A stretch of 64,000 nt of DNA from Pseudoips prasinana (taxonomy: Eukaryota; Arthropoda; Insecta; Lepidoptera; Nolidae), in contig OX621235.1 in NCBI GenBank assembly GCA_951640165.1, positions 248,001 through 312,000 of the forward strand. Reading direction: 5' to 3'. The position numbers were made by a program, and so were the translations under genes. The notes beneath the pieces are model-generated. The model was not told the DNA's origin and did not search any database. It was given only the letters and a program-made list of their open reading frames with translations. This document shows positions 1 to 10,719 of this stretch, piece by piece; the first letter of the stretch is position 1, and each line of letters opens with the position of its first letter.

Positions 1-1570
1 TTTATTTGTTACTTTTTAGTGTCTAGCTCTGGTTAGGACTTCGAAAGGTGCCGCGCGCCTCAAAACTATAGATCTCAACAAACGAGAACGGAAAAAAGAA
101 ACATCTTCCGAAAAAATGTTGTTCGAAACTCTTTTTCACGTTCTTGTGGGACAGTGAACGATCTAAAAGACCGTTTGTAAAGTAAGAAAAACTACATAAA
201 ATTACGTTCACTCTAAGAAAACTTGCACAGTACGAGTCTAGACTAGCTAAGATTTATGAAAGTCTGAACAGCAAGCGCATAGGTTAGGCCGTATTTATGA
301 CTATCTAGCTAACGAGTCTGTGTGCTGAGGGCTTATACACTAGATCTTATTATGAATCGAATGATCTTATGATCGAATAGCTTTCTAGTCTTCTGAACAG
401 AGGGTGTGAGTCTATGAACTAGGTCTTATTAATGATCGATTAGCCAACGAGTCTACTGAGCAGAGGGCTGATAGCCTAGGTCTTATTTATCATTGATTAG
501 ATAATGAGATGGACTCGCCCGTGAAAGGCGGAATGTTTCTTTCCGTAGCAGCAAGTATTTGAGTTGATAGAATGGAAGGTAAATTGCGGTTGACGATTTA
601 TGACGCATTAAAAAACTACTTACTAGATCTCTTTCAAACCAATTCTCGGTGGAAGTTTGCATGGTAATGTACATCATCTATTTGTTTTAGTTTTATGATT
701 CTCTTATTTTAGAAGTTACAGGGGGGGGGGGGGGCGCATTTTACGTCTTTGGACGTGTCTCTCGCGCAAACTATACAGTTAAGAATTTTTTTTATTATAA
801 ACCTCAATATCATTTTCGAAGTCCTATCCATTGATACCCCACATGTATAGAGTAATGATTTTTTTTAAATTCAGTTCTAAGTAAGTATAGGGAACCCCCA
901 AATTTTATTGTTTGTTTTTCTATTTTTGTGTGAAAATCTTAATGCGGTTGACGGAATACATCTGCTGAACAAGATTCGACAGTATAGTTTCGGAAAAAAG
1001 TGGCTGTCACATACGGACGGGCAGACATACAGACATGACAAATCAAGAAGAACCTTTGTGAAAGACATTTGGCTACAGAACCCTAAAAATGGCAGCTATT
1101 CCGCATCAAACTAAAGAAGAATCACGTACATCGGTTCATAAAACACAGCGTAATCGGTGTACGTACATAAAAAAATACGCTGGTGTTAAAAGGTGCGCCT
1201 ACATGCGCTTCCAAAAAAAAAGCTTATACGTGCGTATTAAACGCTAGTCGTCTGAAATTGTTGTTTATGTTCATGCCAAGACACACTTGAACAGGATGAG
1301 TCTAGCTTGACTAGCTAAGATTTACAAACGTCTGTGCATCATCGACATCGTCTACTTAAACAAAAAAAATCATACAAAAATGTCCATAAAATGAAAACTA
1401 CTGGGCCAATCTATATAAAATTTTTATGGGACCAAATGGCAACTATTCTGCATCAAACTAAAAAAGAATCACGTAAATCGGATCATAAATCTCCGAGTAA
1501 TCGGTGTACATACATAAAAAAAAAAAAAAAAACCGGTGAACTTGAGAACCTCCTCCTTTGGAAGTCGGTT
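1..1570 (+). repeat. Composite interspersed repeat, copy 1 (cut by window edge)
   Basis: This stretch matches 55496-57078 almost base for base in the same orientation, so it is a dispersed repeat of about 1.6 kb. It ends with tcctttggaagtcggtt, the reverse complement of the aaccgacttc motif near the start of copy 2, so the full unit probably has short terminal inverted repeats. The middle (about 508-1096) matches another common repeat seen at 30155-31085: it has actcgcccgtgaa at one end, accctaaaaat at the other and a G homopolymer near 721. Short ORFs inside have no recognisable protein. The left end lies outside the window. Class is uncertain; a non-autonomous DNA element is my inference. 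Confidence 0.8.
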
Positions 1571-2589
1571 AAAAATAGAACAAAATACGTCAACATAATT
1601 TGAACTTCAACTCGGATTAATAAAGTACAGAACGGCTTGCGTATAATTTTACGATCACAAACGTTTAGTGCAATATCGCGTGGTAGAACTGTAAAGAAAT
1701 AACAAAAATAAAGTAAAATTGGTTCATCAAAGTGTAACAGAACAGCAATGCCAGATTTAGGCTTATAGTCAGAAGGACATGCCGTTTGTATCAGTTTTGA
1801 CCATTGTTTTAACTTCCTGAATAATTATTATTACAGTATGCGATAATATCCAAAAAGTGTTGCTCAATTTAGACTGAGTATAAGAAGCAGTTAATCCTTG
1901 TTTACAAAATATATTATCTATTATCTATCATAAACTTTTACTTATTAGCTCGTAAATTATTAAACAATATCACCTGGAACCGTTTCTTTGGTATATTCTA
2001 ATTATCTAATCTAATTATATAGAACGGAATGTAAGATGAGTTCGTTGTTATATCACAAACAAACTAAACTAATACTAACGTACTATCACATAAGCACAGT
2101 TATTATTTAAAGTTTATAAACTAATGTTTTAACAACTTAGTACAGTACTAATGTCGGTAATCCGTAAAATTTCTTTACCTCCCGTGTTAGTCGAAACTGT
2201 GTTACGGCAAGGTAAGATTCTCACTACCGAATAAAATTTACGTACGATCTTAATTTACTAGCGACAGAGTTCATAATCCGTTGCAACCCCAGATAATACG
2301 GTAACAAATGGTATATCGCACCTTTTGTATCCGTACAGCCGAGGAGTGGCTAGTTGGATGTAAACACATAGTATACGCTAATAAAACAGAATAATCTGAT
2401 AAAGAACTTAACAACTACCTAAGGTTTAACTTTTATTATTAGGTTTGTAATTTTTGATGTAGTGTTTTATATATGATAAAAATATTGTTTATAATGTATA
2501 TGAACATAGTATATATAGCTTTATATATTTATGTGTATTTAAATAATGAACTTGTATTAATATATAAAAAGTAAACATAAATTATATCA
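1571..2589. other. AT-rich interval with no recognisable gene
   Basis: I see no open frame with recognisable protein similarity, no tRNA-like boxes and no inverted repeats here. It is AT-rich filler between the composite repeat and a LINE remnant. Confidence 0.5.
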
Positions 2590-5050
2590 TAAATATTATA
2601 TCGCCCTTTTTAATAGCTTTTCAGTCTCTTCATAGTCCAATTTACTCAGAAACGATACCAGAGCCTTTCCGCAAACATATCTAGTCATATCTTTAATAGG
2701 GTTGGTCTTACTAATGCGGTTATACAAGAAGGGAGATAAATAGAATGAGAAGTTTGTAGTAAAAGATATTTTACATGTAGGGATTTCATAAACCATATAT
2801 TTCCTTCTGGCTCATAAACTACTACCCTTTGTACAGGAATGTTGCCTAAGAACTATAATTTTTATAAATAACTGTCTAATTGTTAATACTTTGAATTCTT
2901 TATATAGATCAGTGGTAGGATATCTGAAATGGTTAAAATTTATTACTTTTATCTTAATATACATCTCTGTGCTCTTTCAGCTTTAATTAAAATACTTTTT
3001 TTAGCTCCCCCCCATGCTGATATACCATAGGTAGCTATAGATTGGCATAAAGCAAGATATACAGTTTTGTTAATCTTACTGTCTTTAAGATTACGCAACT
3101 TTTTGAAAATTGGTATTAGTTTACGTATGCGAGCCCTTAAGTTGTTAACGTGCTGTTTCCAATTAAGGTTCTTGTCTATATCGACACCAAGATACTTAAT
3201 AGGTACTATCAACTGAGGAAAGTATACAACAGTTACAATGTTCTAAACTAGTGTCATTACAATTATGCGCTTTTAAAATAAAGTTGGGGTTTGGTTGTGA
3301 ATTGTTTTTAATAATAATAATAATAATAAAGCCTTTTATTCCGAAACTTTTTCACAATTTTTTGATAAATGTTAGTAATCTTAATATAGTAAATCCCTTA
3401 ATTCGGTGTGTCTTACGACATAGGCCTCCTCCAACGTCTTCCATTGTTTCCTGTCGTTCGCAATTCTTGGCCAAAGGGGACCTAGAGTCAATTTAATATC
3501 ATCTTCCCATCTTCTCGCTTTGCGACCTCGGCTCCTTGACCCGTCTCGTGGATACCAGACCGTTACCTGCTTGCTCCATTTTTCGTGCGTACAGCGGAGC
3601 ATGTGCCCTGTCCATCTCCATTTCATTTGGTCAATATGGGTAAGGATATCTGTGAGTTGTGTTGTGCGTCGTATATCCACATTCCTTACTCTATCTTGTA
3701 ACTTTAGCCCCAGTATGCTCCTTTCCATGGCTCGTTGACACTTTGCAAGCTTCTCTCTTTGATTGATTGTTAGAGCCCAGGTTTCACAGCCATATGTAAT
3801 GCAAGGAAGAATGCATGTATCGTAAGTTTTTTTCTTGATCTTGATGCCGAGTTCCTTGCTTTTCATTATTTCTTTCAAAGCCCAAAATTTTTTCCACCCA
3901 GTAGCAATCCTTTTGTCAATTTCTTTAGACATTTGGTCACTTGGCGATATGATCTGACCCAGATATACATATTCTTCAACATATTCAAGTTTTTGTCCAT
4001 TGATAATTATGTCTGCAGCTGTTACATTTGTCATCATTTTTGTTTTGCTAGAGTTCATTTCCAAACCCACTTCTCGGCTTATGTCTGCTAGCGCTTGTAT
4101 CATGGATTCTAGTAATCTCGGGTTCTCCTCCAATATGACCAGGTCATCAGCGAATCTTAGGTGGTTTAGTCGCGATCCATTTATGTTTAGTCCTAGGTGC
4201 TTCCAATCCAACTTTCTAAACATTTGTTCCAGTACTGCTGAAAATAACTTTGGTGAGAGGGTCACCTTGCCTGACTCCCCTATCAATTGGAAAGGTATTC
4301 CCCAGAGACTCCAACTTGATGCTAGCTTTGCTCTCGCTGTAGATCTTTTTGATGACGTTTACATAAGCATACTGTACTCCCTGCTCCACAAGACTTTGCC
4401 ATACAAACTTATGTTTAAGGCTGTCAAAGGCTTTTGAGTAATCTATGAAGGCCAGATAGATAGGTTTGTTGTATTCGTTATATTTTTGTAAAAGTTGTTT
4501 TATGGTGTGCATATGGTCGATTGTACTAAAGTTTTTCCTGAACCCTGCCTGTTCCATTCGAATTGTTTTTAATACTAAAAGTTATATACTTGGTCTTGGA
4601 TAAGTTTAATGTCAATAAATTGGAATCCAACCATTCTATTATAGTTTTTATGCCTTTTTCAGCTGCCTGTTTTACTTTCGTCCAGGTATCATCTTGAAAT
4701 AGAATGACTGTGTCATCAGCAAAGCTAATAATTTTTGTATTGTGAAGTTGAAGATTACATAGATTATTTACATATATTAAAAATAGTGTAGGCCCAAGAA
4801 CTGAGCCTTGGGGAACACCGAAATTCACTTTTTGTTTGGAACTAACAAAATTGTTTAGTCTTACAGACTGTGATCTGTTGCTTAGGTAATCTTTAAAAAG
4901 ATCCAATGGAGTGCCACGGATACCAATCGACTCCAACTTACAGATTAGAAGGGGGACAGAGACAGTATCGAAGGCTTTTGCTAAATCGAGAAATATGCCT
5001 ATGGTTTTTTTCTTTGAGTCTATATTCTTAGCGACATTTCTTGGAGGGCA
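2590..5050 (-). pseudogene. 5'-truncated LINE reverse transcriptase, split by an RTE insertion
   Basis: On the minus strand this is one reverse transcriptase broken in two. The upstream half (5050-4575) encodes IFLDLAKAFDTVS, then GVPQGSVLGP and the SFADDT catalytic motif (the YADD-box equivalent). The downstream half (3298-2590) encodes YLGVDIDKNLNWKQH and the thumb and C-terminal region (YGISAWGG). Reading across the site of the inserted RTE restores one frame through residues FSIKNNSQPNPNF. A further frameshift lies near 3210 and stops follow. The endonuclease end is missing. It belongs to the Jockey/CR1-like group of non-LTR elements; the exact clade is not assigned. Confidence 0.85.
3314..4559 (-). 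mobile_element. RTE-like LINE fragment inserted in another LINE
   Basis: This is the 3' part of an RTE-type endonuclease/reverse transcriptase. On the minus strand it runs EQAGFRKNFSTIDHMHTI, FIDYSKAFDSL, GVRQGDPL, then after a one-base frameshift near 4260 LSPKLFSAVLEQ, RFADDLVILEE and the typical tail WRWTGHMLR and RRWEDDIK. The 3' end is a short (att)n tail seen as ataataataataat at 3311-3330. The 15-bp sequence gaattgtttttaata occurs at 3299-3313 and again at 4560-4574, which I read as the target-site duplication. It is 5'-truncated, as is usual for LINE insertions, and is now a pseudogene. Confidence 0.9.
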
Positions 5051-5090
5051 ACCACATCCGCCGACTTACATAACGCCCGTAGGTACTCCT

Positions 5091-5161
5091 TCCATTGTCC
5101 TCTTGAGTGATTTGCAGTTGAAAGTTTCAACTGCATATCACTCAATGGAAGGAGTACTACC
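5091..5161. repeat. Imperfect hairpin
   Basis: ggtactccttccattg at the left pairs with caatggaaggagtactacc at the right, and inner blocks gagtgat/atcactc and gcagttg/caactgc also pair. It lies just upstream (minus sense) of the truncated LINE. Function unknown. The following 5162-5706 holds only short GC-rich blocks (gtggccgggctg near 5391 and 5537) and no supportable gene. Confidence 0.5.
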
Positions 5162-5706
5162 AAGTACAAGTTACAGCTTGAAACTTACCTACTACTTTAC
5201 TAAGACTGTACATTTTTGACATCTATGTTTTTATGCTCATGTATCTACTTGGTAGTTTTTTCGCCTCATATCAAGGTTATACAAGCGTTTCTCTTGGTAT
5301 ATTACATTGAAAAAAATAAAGAACACAAAAAGAACATTTATTTGGTTTATATTTTGGAACATTCTGAGCATCCTACCAGAAAATATACACGTGGCCGGGC
5401 TGTAGCGTATACGGTACAGCCCGCCCACAGACAAGTGATATTTTAACAAGATATATTTGTGGTACATTTAATCTATTAATTGGTACTGCAAGAACAATTA
5501 ATTGATAGGTACGTCTATAAATTACCAAATCGACTGTGGCCGGGCTGCGTCGCAACACGCGTAAAAAACGCCTAATAGATTCTCCAGATGGCCACAACTT
5601 CTCATTAAAAAATGTATCAATCTTATGCTTTGTTACAAATAGCTTGTACGAATTATATAATACAAAAATATAAGAGTTATATATCAATGAATTTATTTAT
5701 GTAAGA

Positions 5707-5773
5707 ATGTCGAATTGTGTTGTGAAAGGGTGTAAACACCAAACCTCAAGAGATAAAAAGGATGTAATCACAC
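5707..5773 (+). pseudogene. Possible THAP-domain first exon
   Basis: The frame from the ATG reads MSNCVVKGCKHQTSRDKKDV and stops being open at a consensus splice donor (cac then gtaagt). The C-x4-C spacing and GC motif right after the start are how THAP zinc-binding domains begin. No second exon with the FxxFP motif was found nearby in this orientation, so this may be an orphan piece of a THAP-bearing transposon. Another THAP remnant, the C-x2-H half, lies at 29915-30055. Without a search a chance match cannot be excluded. Confidence 0.4.
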
Positions 5774-5974
5774 GTAAGTAAACTTGGGATCCAATATTTT
5801 CAATACCTACATATATAAATATAAAATTAAGGTGCTTGGAACACAACAAGTGTTGCCATTATAAAGCTTTACAGTATACCTATTATTGGGCAATGTGACA
5901 CGCAACGTTAGGTATATTAATAGTGGTTACCTTTAAAGCTTCCCGAGGATGGCCTCCTTCTCTTGCAATCATCG

Positions 5975-6540
5975 GCATTTGTATTCAATCATGAGCAGGT
6001 ACTCAAGCTCACGCAACACTTTGAGGATGGGTTTGAACGGGGGAAGGTGACCGGTGTTGTGTTTGTAGATCTATCAGCAGCCTACGACACAGTGAATCTG
6101 AGACGGCTTTTGTGGAAGGTGAAGACTCTGACAGCCGACTTTAAGTTCGTCAACATTCTTCGCAAACTACTCCACAACCGCCGCTTTCAGGTCAAAAGAA
6201 TGGACTCCCCAGAGGAGTGTCTTGGCTCCGCTCCTATTTAATATATATACCAACGACTAACCATCCAGCCCAAACACTTCCCGTTTCCTATATGCGGACA
6301 ATCCTGCGCTCACGTCTCAAGCGACCAGTTTTGACAAGGTTGAGGCTAATCTCACTGCAGCACTAAGTGACCTGAGTAGGTACTATGGTGTAAACGCCCT
6401 CAAGCATCCAAAACTGAGTCCTATGTTTTACCTTCACAACGCTCAGGCGGGGCGTGAGCTCAAGATCGCCTGGGAAGGAGTGTCTATCACTCACAACTGC
6501 TCTCCTAAATATCTCGGCGTTATCTTGGATAGATCTCCTA
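5975..6540 (+). pseudogene. LINE reverse transcriptase remnant (family of the 26-28.5 kb LINE)
   Basis: Residues LTQHFEDGFERGK and GVVFVDLSAAYDTVN match the LINE at 26295-28585 at the same positions of its reverse transcriptase. Near 6205 the copy has lost roughly 40 bases, so RRFQV is followed out of place by KRMDSPEECLGSAPI. Further frames continue to PKYLGVILD around 6530. It is truncated at both ends and has frameshifts, so it is not functional. Confidence 0.85.
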
Positions 6541-6944
6541 TTTTTGTTGCACAAATTTCCGCAGAAGCATAATTTGCAATATACATGATAATTATTCATA
6601 CTTTTTCAGTATTAGGTCGTGTCTTACAACATCACTCAATTGAAAATTGTCCACTCTGAGTGATCCATATAAACCGTTATAAATCTTAAACGTTTTATTT
6701 ATTTATTTATTATTATCATAGTTATCATGCATCTGAGACCTCAGCAAATGTGTGTGATATCGAAGACCTCGCTAGGATCACCCGTGGTGAGACCTTCTTT
6801 TCAATGCGATTCATGTGTGAAGTTTTCTCTTTATTGCGTGCTACCGGTTACCCATCAGTTAAATATACATATTAATATCCTATACCTAACTAAATAAATA
6901 GAATTAAATATAATAAAAATACACACACACACCCATATATATTA

Positions 6945-8226
6945 GGTCTTTACCTATGAAATTGCCGTTCTGCAGTACTGGCCATTTCAAATCAAAATAA
7001 TTTTTGTTTGGCTAAGAATTCTAATTGCAAATTAATTTTATTTTAAAAACATGGATTCTTTTTTCCAAAAGTAGTCATTTCTTTATTGATTAGTGTTACA
7101 TTTTCATCGCATTTCAATCTTTTTCGTCATCATGGATACGTTAAAAATTCGAGTAATTATGGAATATGAGTACCGTCGTGGCAGCAACGCGGCACAAGCG
7201 GCACGCAACATCAACGACGTTTACGGAGCTAACACTACAAACCAACGCACCACCTGTTATTGGTTTGCTCGCTTCCGTTCTGGAAATTTCGACCTGAAAA
7301 ATGAACCTCGCGGTCGTCCGAAGACTTTGGTCGACAATGACGAATTAAAGGCGGTTGTGGAAGCTGATGATACACAATCTACGGCTGAATTAGCAGCAGC
7401 TTTCGACGTTAGCGTCAAAACAATATTGGTCCATTTGCGTCAAATTGGCAAGGTAAAAAAGCTTGACAAATGGGTGCCCCACGAACTCAATGATCGCCAG
7501 CGCGAAGTACGCGTCGAGACGTGCCTTGCACTGCTCAACAGACACACAAATGAAGGAATTTTGAACCGCATTGTTACCTGCGATGAAAAATGGATTCTGT
7601 TTGATAACCGCAAGCGCTCAGCAAGTTGGTTGGATCCTGGTTCAGCACCTAAACAATGCCCTAAACGAAAACTTACCCCTAGAAAAGTGATGGTCACTGT
7701 TTGGTGGTCTAGCGCCGGTGTGATTCATCACAGCTTCTTACCAAACGGGGTGAGCATTACTGCAGATGTGTACTGTGAAGAACTGAGCACAATGATGGAG
7801 AAGCTGGCGCATCTCCAACCAGCATTGGTCAATCGCTCGTCTCCGCTGCTCCTGCACGACAACGCGCGACCTCATACTGCACAGCAGACGGTCTCCAAGT
7901 TGCAAGAACTGGGGTTGGAAGCTCTCCGTCATCCGCCCTACTCACCAGACCTTGCGCCTACAGACTACTACTTTTTCCAGAATTTGGATAACTTCTTGGC
8001 GGGAAAAAAATTCAATACCCGAGAGGCAGTACAAAATGCCTTTGAAGAATTTGTTGCCTCCCGTCCAGCTGATTTCTTTAAGAAGGGCATCAATAAACTG
8101 CCACTGCGATGGCAAAGATGCATTGATTGCATGGGTGATTACTTCGATTAATACAAATAAAAAAATTCATGAAAAATATTCGTTTAAATTTTTTCATACA
8201 AAACGGCAATTTCATAGGTAAAGACC
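6945..8226 (+). mobile_element. mariner element, complete with TIRs
   Basis: Inverted repeats starting ggtctttacctatgaaattg are found at 6945 and, reversed, ending at 8226. A TA dinucleotide flanks each end (6943-6944 and 8227-8228), the duplication made by Tc1/mariner insertion. The 1282 bp length is the usual mariner size. One intact transposase gene lies inside. A short (ac)n run precedes it at about 6921-6932 and a (gata)n-like run follows near 8250. Confidence 0.95.
7132..8151 (+). CDS. mariner transposase (D,D34D), apparently intact
   Basis: This enzyme cuts and pastes the surrounding element by binding its inverted repeats. The N-terminal part holds two helix-turn-helix DNA-binding regions (residues about 1-110, with YWFARFRSGNFDLKNEPRGR, close to the family WFxxF/PRGRP block). 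The catalytic triad is visible: D in TCDEKWIL, D in LHDNARPHTA, and the third D in PTDYYFF, with 34 residues between the last two (D,D34D). The frame has no stop or frameshift and gives 339 aa from this ATG, close to the normal mariner length; an in-frame ATG at 7093 would add 13 hydrophobic residues and is less likely. Activity is possible but cannot be shown from sequence alone. Confidence 0.93.
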   Translation: MDTLKIRVIMEYEYRRGSNAAQAARNINDVYGANTTNQRTTCYWFARFRSGNFDLKNEPRGRPKTLVDNDELKAVVEADDTQSTAELAAAFDVSVKTILVHLRQIGKVKKLDKWVPHELNDRQREVRVETCLALLNRHTNEGILNRIVTCDEKWILFDNRKRSASWLDPGSAPKQCPKRKLTPRKVMVTVWWSSAGVIHHSFLPNGVSITADVYCEELSTMMEKLAHLQPALVNRSSPLLLHDNARPHTAQQTVSKLQELGLEALRHPPYSPDLAPTDYYFFQNLDNFLAGKKFNTREAVQNAFEEFVASRPADFFKKGINKLPLRWQRCIDCMGDYFD

Positions 8227-8334
8227 TATTATATACATATACATATATATAGATAGATAGATAGAATAAATAGTTAATTACTTTGTACTTAGATTATTAA
8301 TATAAACCATATCGTAGTATTGTAACAATTTCAA

Positions 8335-8975
8335 TTATTGCGCATATTTATAAACTTGCTCCTCTAATTCTTTATTACCCATCTGAGATAACCACTGCTT
8401 TATCATTATTTTATGTTTATATTTCTTTGACAATCTTATTTCTGTTGGTAAAATGTTAAATAAATGAGGTCCAATCCAGCCTGCGAATCTCTGGCAAAAG
8501 GTAGTGCGAACACCTATTTCGTGCAATTTATTTTGGGCTGTTGCGCGTGTATAGTGTGTGTACGTATTTGCCTTTTTAGTTCGCTTCCCATATAAAGCAG
8601 TGCTAGTTTATACGTATAAGACTGCCTAATGTTCAATATTTTTGATTCACTGTATAACTTATCTGTGTTATACCTGCGCGGTTTTTTAAGGATTGTTCTA
8701 AGAATAGCATTTTGTGCTGGTTGAACAATAGCCAGTATTGTTTTAGCTGCACCTCCCCACGCAAGTATTCCATAGTCTATTAGACAGTGCGCCATTGCAT
8801 AGTACACGGTCCTTAGCATTTTACCATCCAAAATGTTTCGCAGCTGCCAGAAGTAATGTATGAGTTTTCTCAGTCTTTGTCGCAAAGTTATTACATGTGC
8901 TCGCCAATTTAGGTGCTCGTCTATCACTACACCAAGATACCTTATCGTACGTGGCTTTGAAACGAATCGAAATTT
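8335..8975 (-). pseudogene. LINE reverse transcriptase C-terminal fragment
   Basis: Minus-strand reading gives RYLGVVIDEHLNWRAHV followed by a thumb region (YGILAWGGAAKTIL) and, after a frameshift near 8520, a C-terminal tail with GPHLFNILPTEIRLS. This matches the layout of the remnant at 2590-3298 but is a different subfamily. The 5' part is missing. Confidence 0.8.
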
Positions 8976-9008
8976 TGTTTAGCAGCTTTCACAAATCCTT
9001 CACAATTA

Positions 9009-9728
9009 GGGTGATTTCAGAGTCGCGCCGGCGAGCAGCGCCGTCCAAACGCGCGCGCTTACAATTACACTAGATAGTAGTTGCGTTTCACAGTCACGCA
9101 GTTCTAACGCGCCGCGTGTGAGACGCGCGCCGTCGGCCAGCGCTGGCGAAGCGCGCGCGGCCCGAGCTCCTCTACTGGCAGCTAGCGTTTCAGAGTAGCG
9201 CGGGTCGCACGCGCTGTTGCGTACACTTATATGCGAAAATGTTTAAAAAATCTGTAACTAAGTATCTTTTCGTAAATCGGAGAACGATTTTACGAAGGCG
9301 CCTCTTAGTAGTTTTACACCTAGTTTTTTATGATTAACCACGTAGCATAAATTGTCATTATGTTTTTACTTTTTGTTTTATGTTCATTTTAATTTTAATT
9401 TGTTACTATGCCAACGAACATATATTATTAAAATTTTGTTTATATCTAAGTTCTCATGTGAGTGACGTATGTCTTAATGAGAATAAATGTCTTTAAACTT
9501 TAGTAACCTTGTGTCATTGAACGGAAAAATTTGCAATCTTCTACGACAACATCGCTGTTGCACTCTTTCCATAAAAAATAAATAGCTAAACTAGATTGTA
9601 CACAACTGTACATTGCAAAGAAACGCGCGATACTAAAACTCGTTTCACAGTGGTCCGCGCGTCAAGCGCGCGCTGTTGAGACGCGCTGGCCTCCGGCGCG
9701 TGCCGCGCACGTCACTCTGAAATCAGCC
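9009..9728. mobile_element. Non-autonomous inverted-repeat element (MITE), Harbinger-like
   Basis: gggtgatttcagagt at 9009 faces actctgaaatcagcc ending at 9728, with TTA flanking both ends (9006-9008 and 9729-9731). A three-base TTA duplication with GGG/GGC ends fits PIF/Harbinger MITEs. Both subterminal regions are rich in gcgc, and the motif cgtttcacagt recurs near 9085 and 9644, with a variant (cgtttcagagt) near 9187. The centre is AT-rich and has no coding frame. Confidence 0.65.
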
Positions 9729-10209
9729 TTAATTAACTTGGATACGCGTTATGGCTTTTCTTCAGTTGTCCAGATTGACAGATCCAGTTAATGAGTTCTA
9801 ACTTTCATTGTTTAGGTTTCACAAATTTTATACCTTACCATGAAGTTTTACAAATATTTCCTAAATCCTCTATTAATTTGGTTGGGATTGGAAGAGTTTA
9901 TCGGAAAGATCTCTCAATCCACACGCACATAAATAAAAATGGGTTGCAGTCATTCATGACAGTCGGAAGGAACAATCATAGCAACCAACTAGCCGCAGCG
10001 TGGTCTGTTCGGTTTATTTTAATAGCGACGATATGTACTACACAAAGGGTTACGTCGTGTGGTAAAAACGGATCCCCAAATTTTAACTTCTCTTAATTAA
10101 CATTTTCGACACTTGTATGAGACATATTGATGACATTAATAATACAACACTGATTTAATTTGACCATCAGATTTGACCAAACATAATTGAAGGATCAGAT
10201 AATGTAGAC

Positions 10210-10257
10210 AATACTCACAATACTAGGAGGTTGTCTTCTCCTAGTATTGTGAGTATT
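10210..10257. repeat. Perfect 20-bp palindrome with 8-nt loop
   Basis: aatactcacaatactaggag (10210-10229) is followed after gttgtctt by its exact reverse complement (10238-10257). No promoter or gene context is visible. Confidence 0.85.
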
Positions 10258-10617
10258 TACACAAATACAAAATTGATATATAAAATACGGTCTCCCATTT
10301 GACACACTCCTGTTTATTCTTTTTACAGCAAGAGCCCGCTGCACCAAATCTGTCAAATGATTTAGACCTACGCCAGCCTTCGTCTGCTTATGTTGTCAGT
10401 GAAATAGTTACATATCTACTTTAAGCGATTTTTGCAGAAAAATATCTATACATCTAGTTTTAATCTTTTTACTGTATCCTCCTTCGGATTTTAACCAGCC
10501 TGCTATTTCATGTGCTAGGTATAAGTGAGATAGTTACATACTTTCAAAATATTCTCACACAAATAAGTCTAATTTAAAAATCCCGTTGGTAATATTACTT
10601 ATTCTGTTTTGTTTTAG

Positions 10618-10714
10618 GTTGATTGAAGCAGTACAATCAGTTTCTTCGATTTCCAAATCGATAGTAAGTAAAAGGCAGTCTTACAAGCAATTGATTCAAC
10701 ATAAAGGTTTTTAA
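10618..10714 (+). other. Possible terminal exon-like ORF
   Basis: After a plausible splice acceptor (tgttttgttttag) an open frame of 31 codons (LIEAVQSVSSISKSIVSKRQ, then further residues to a stop at 10714) overlaps an AATAAA at 10714-10719. A similar acceptor-plus-short-frame occurs near 10328. I do not recognise the protein; it may be the end of a THAP-type transposon gene or chance. Confidence 0.2.
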
Positions 10715-10719
10715 ATAAA

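Noticed and set aside
5237..5687. Small overlapping ORFs on both strands
   Set aside because: No recognised motifs, AT-rich composition and no conserved copies; treated as chance frames.
10210..10257. miRNA precursor
   Set aside because: Perfect pairing with an 8-nt loop and 20-bp arms does not look like a pre-miRNA, and there is no sign of conservation.
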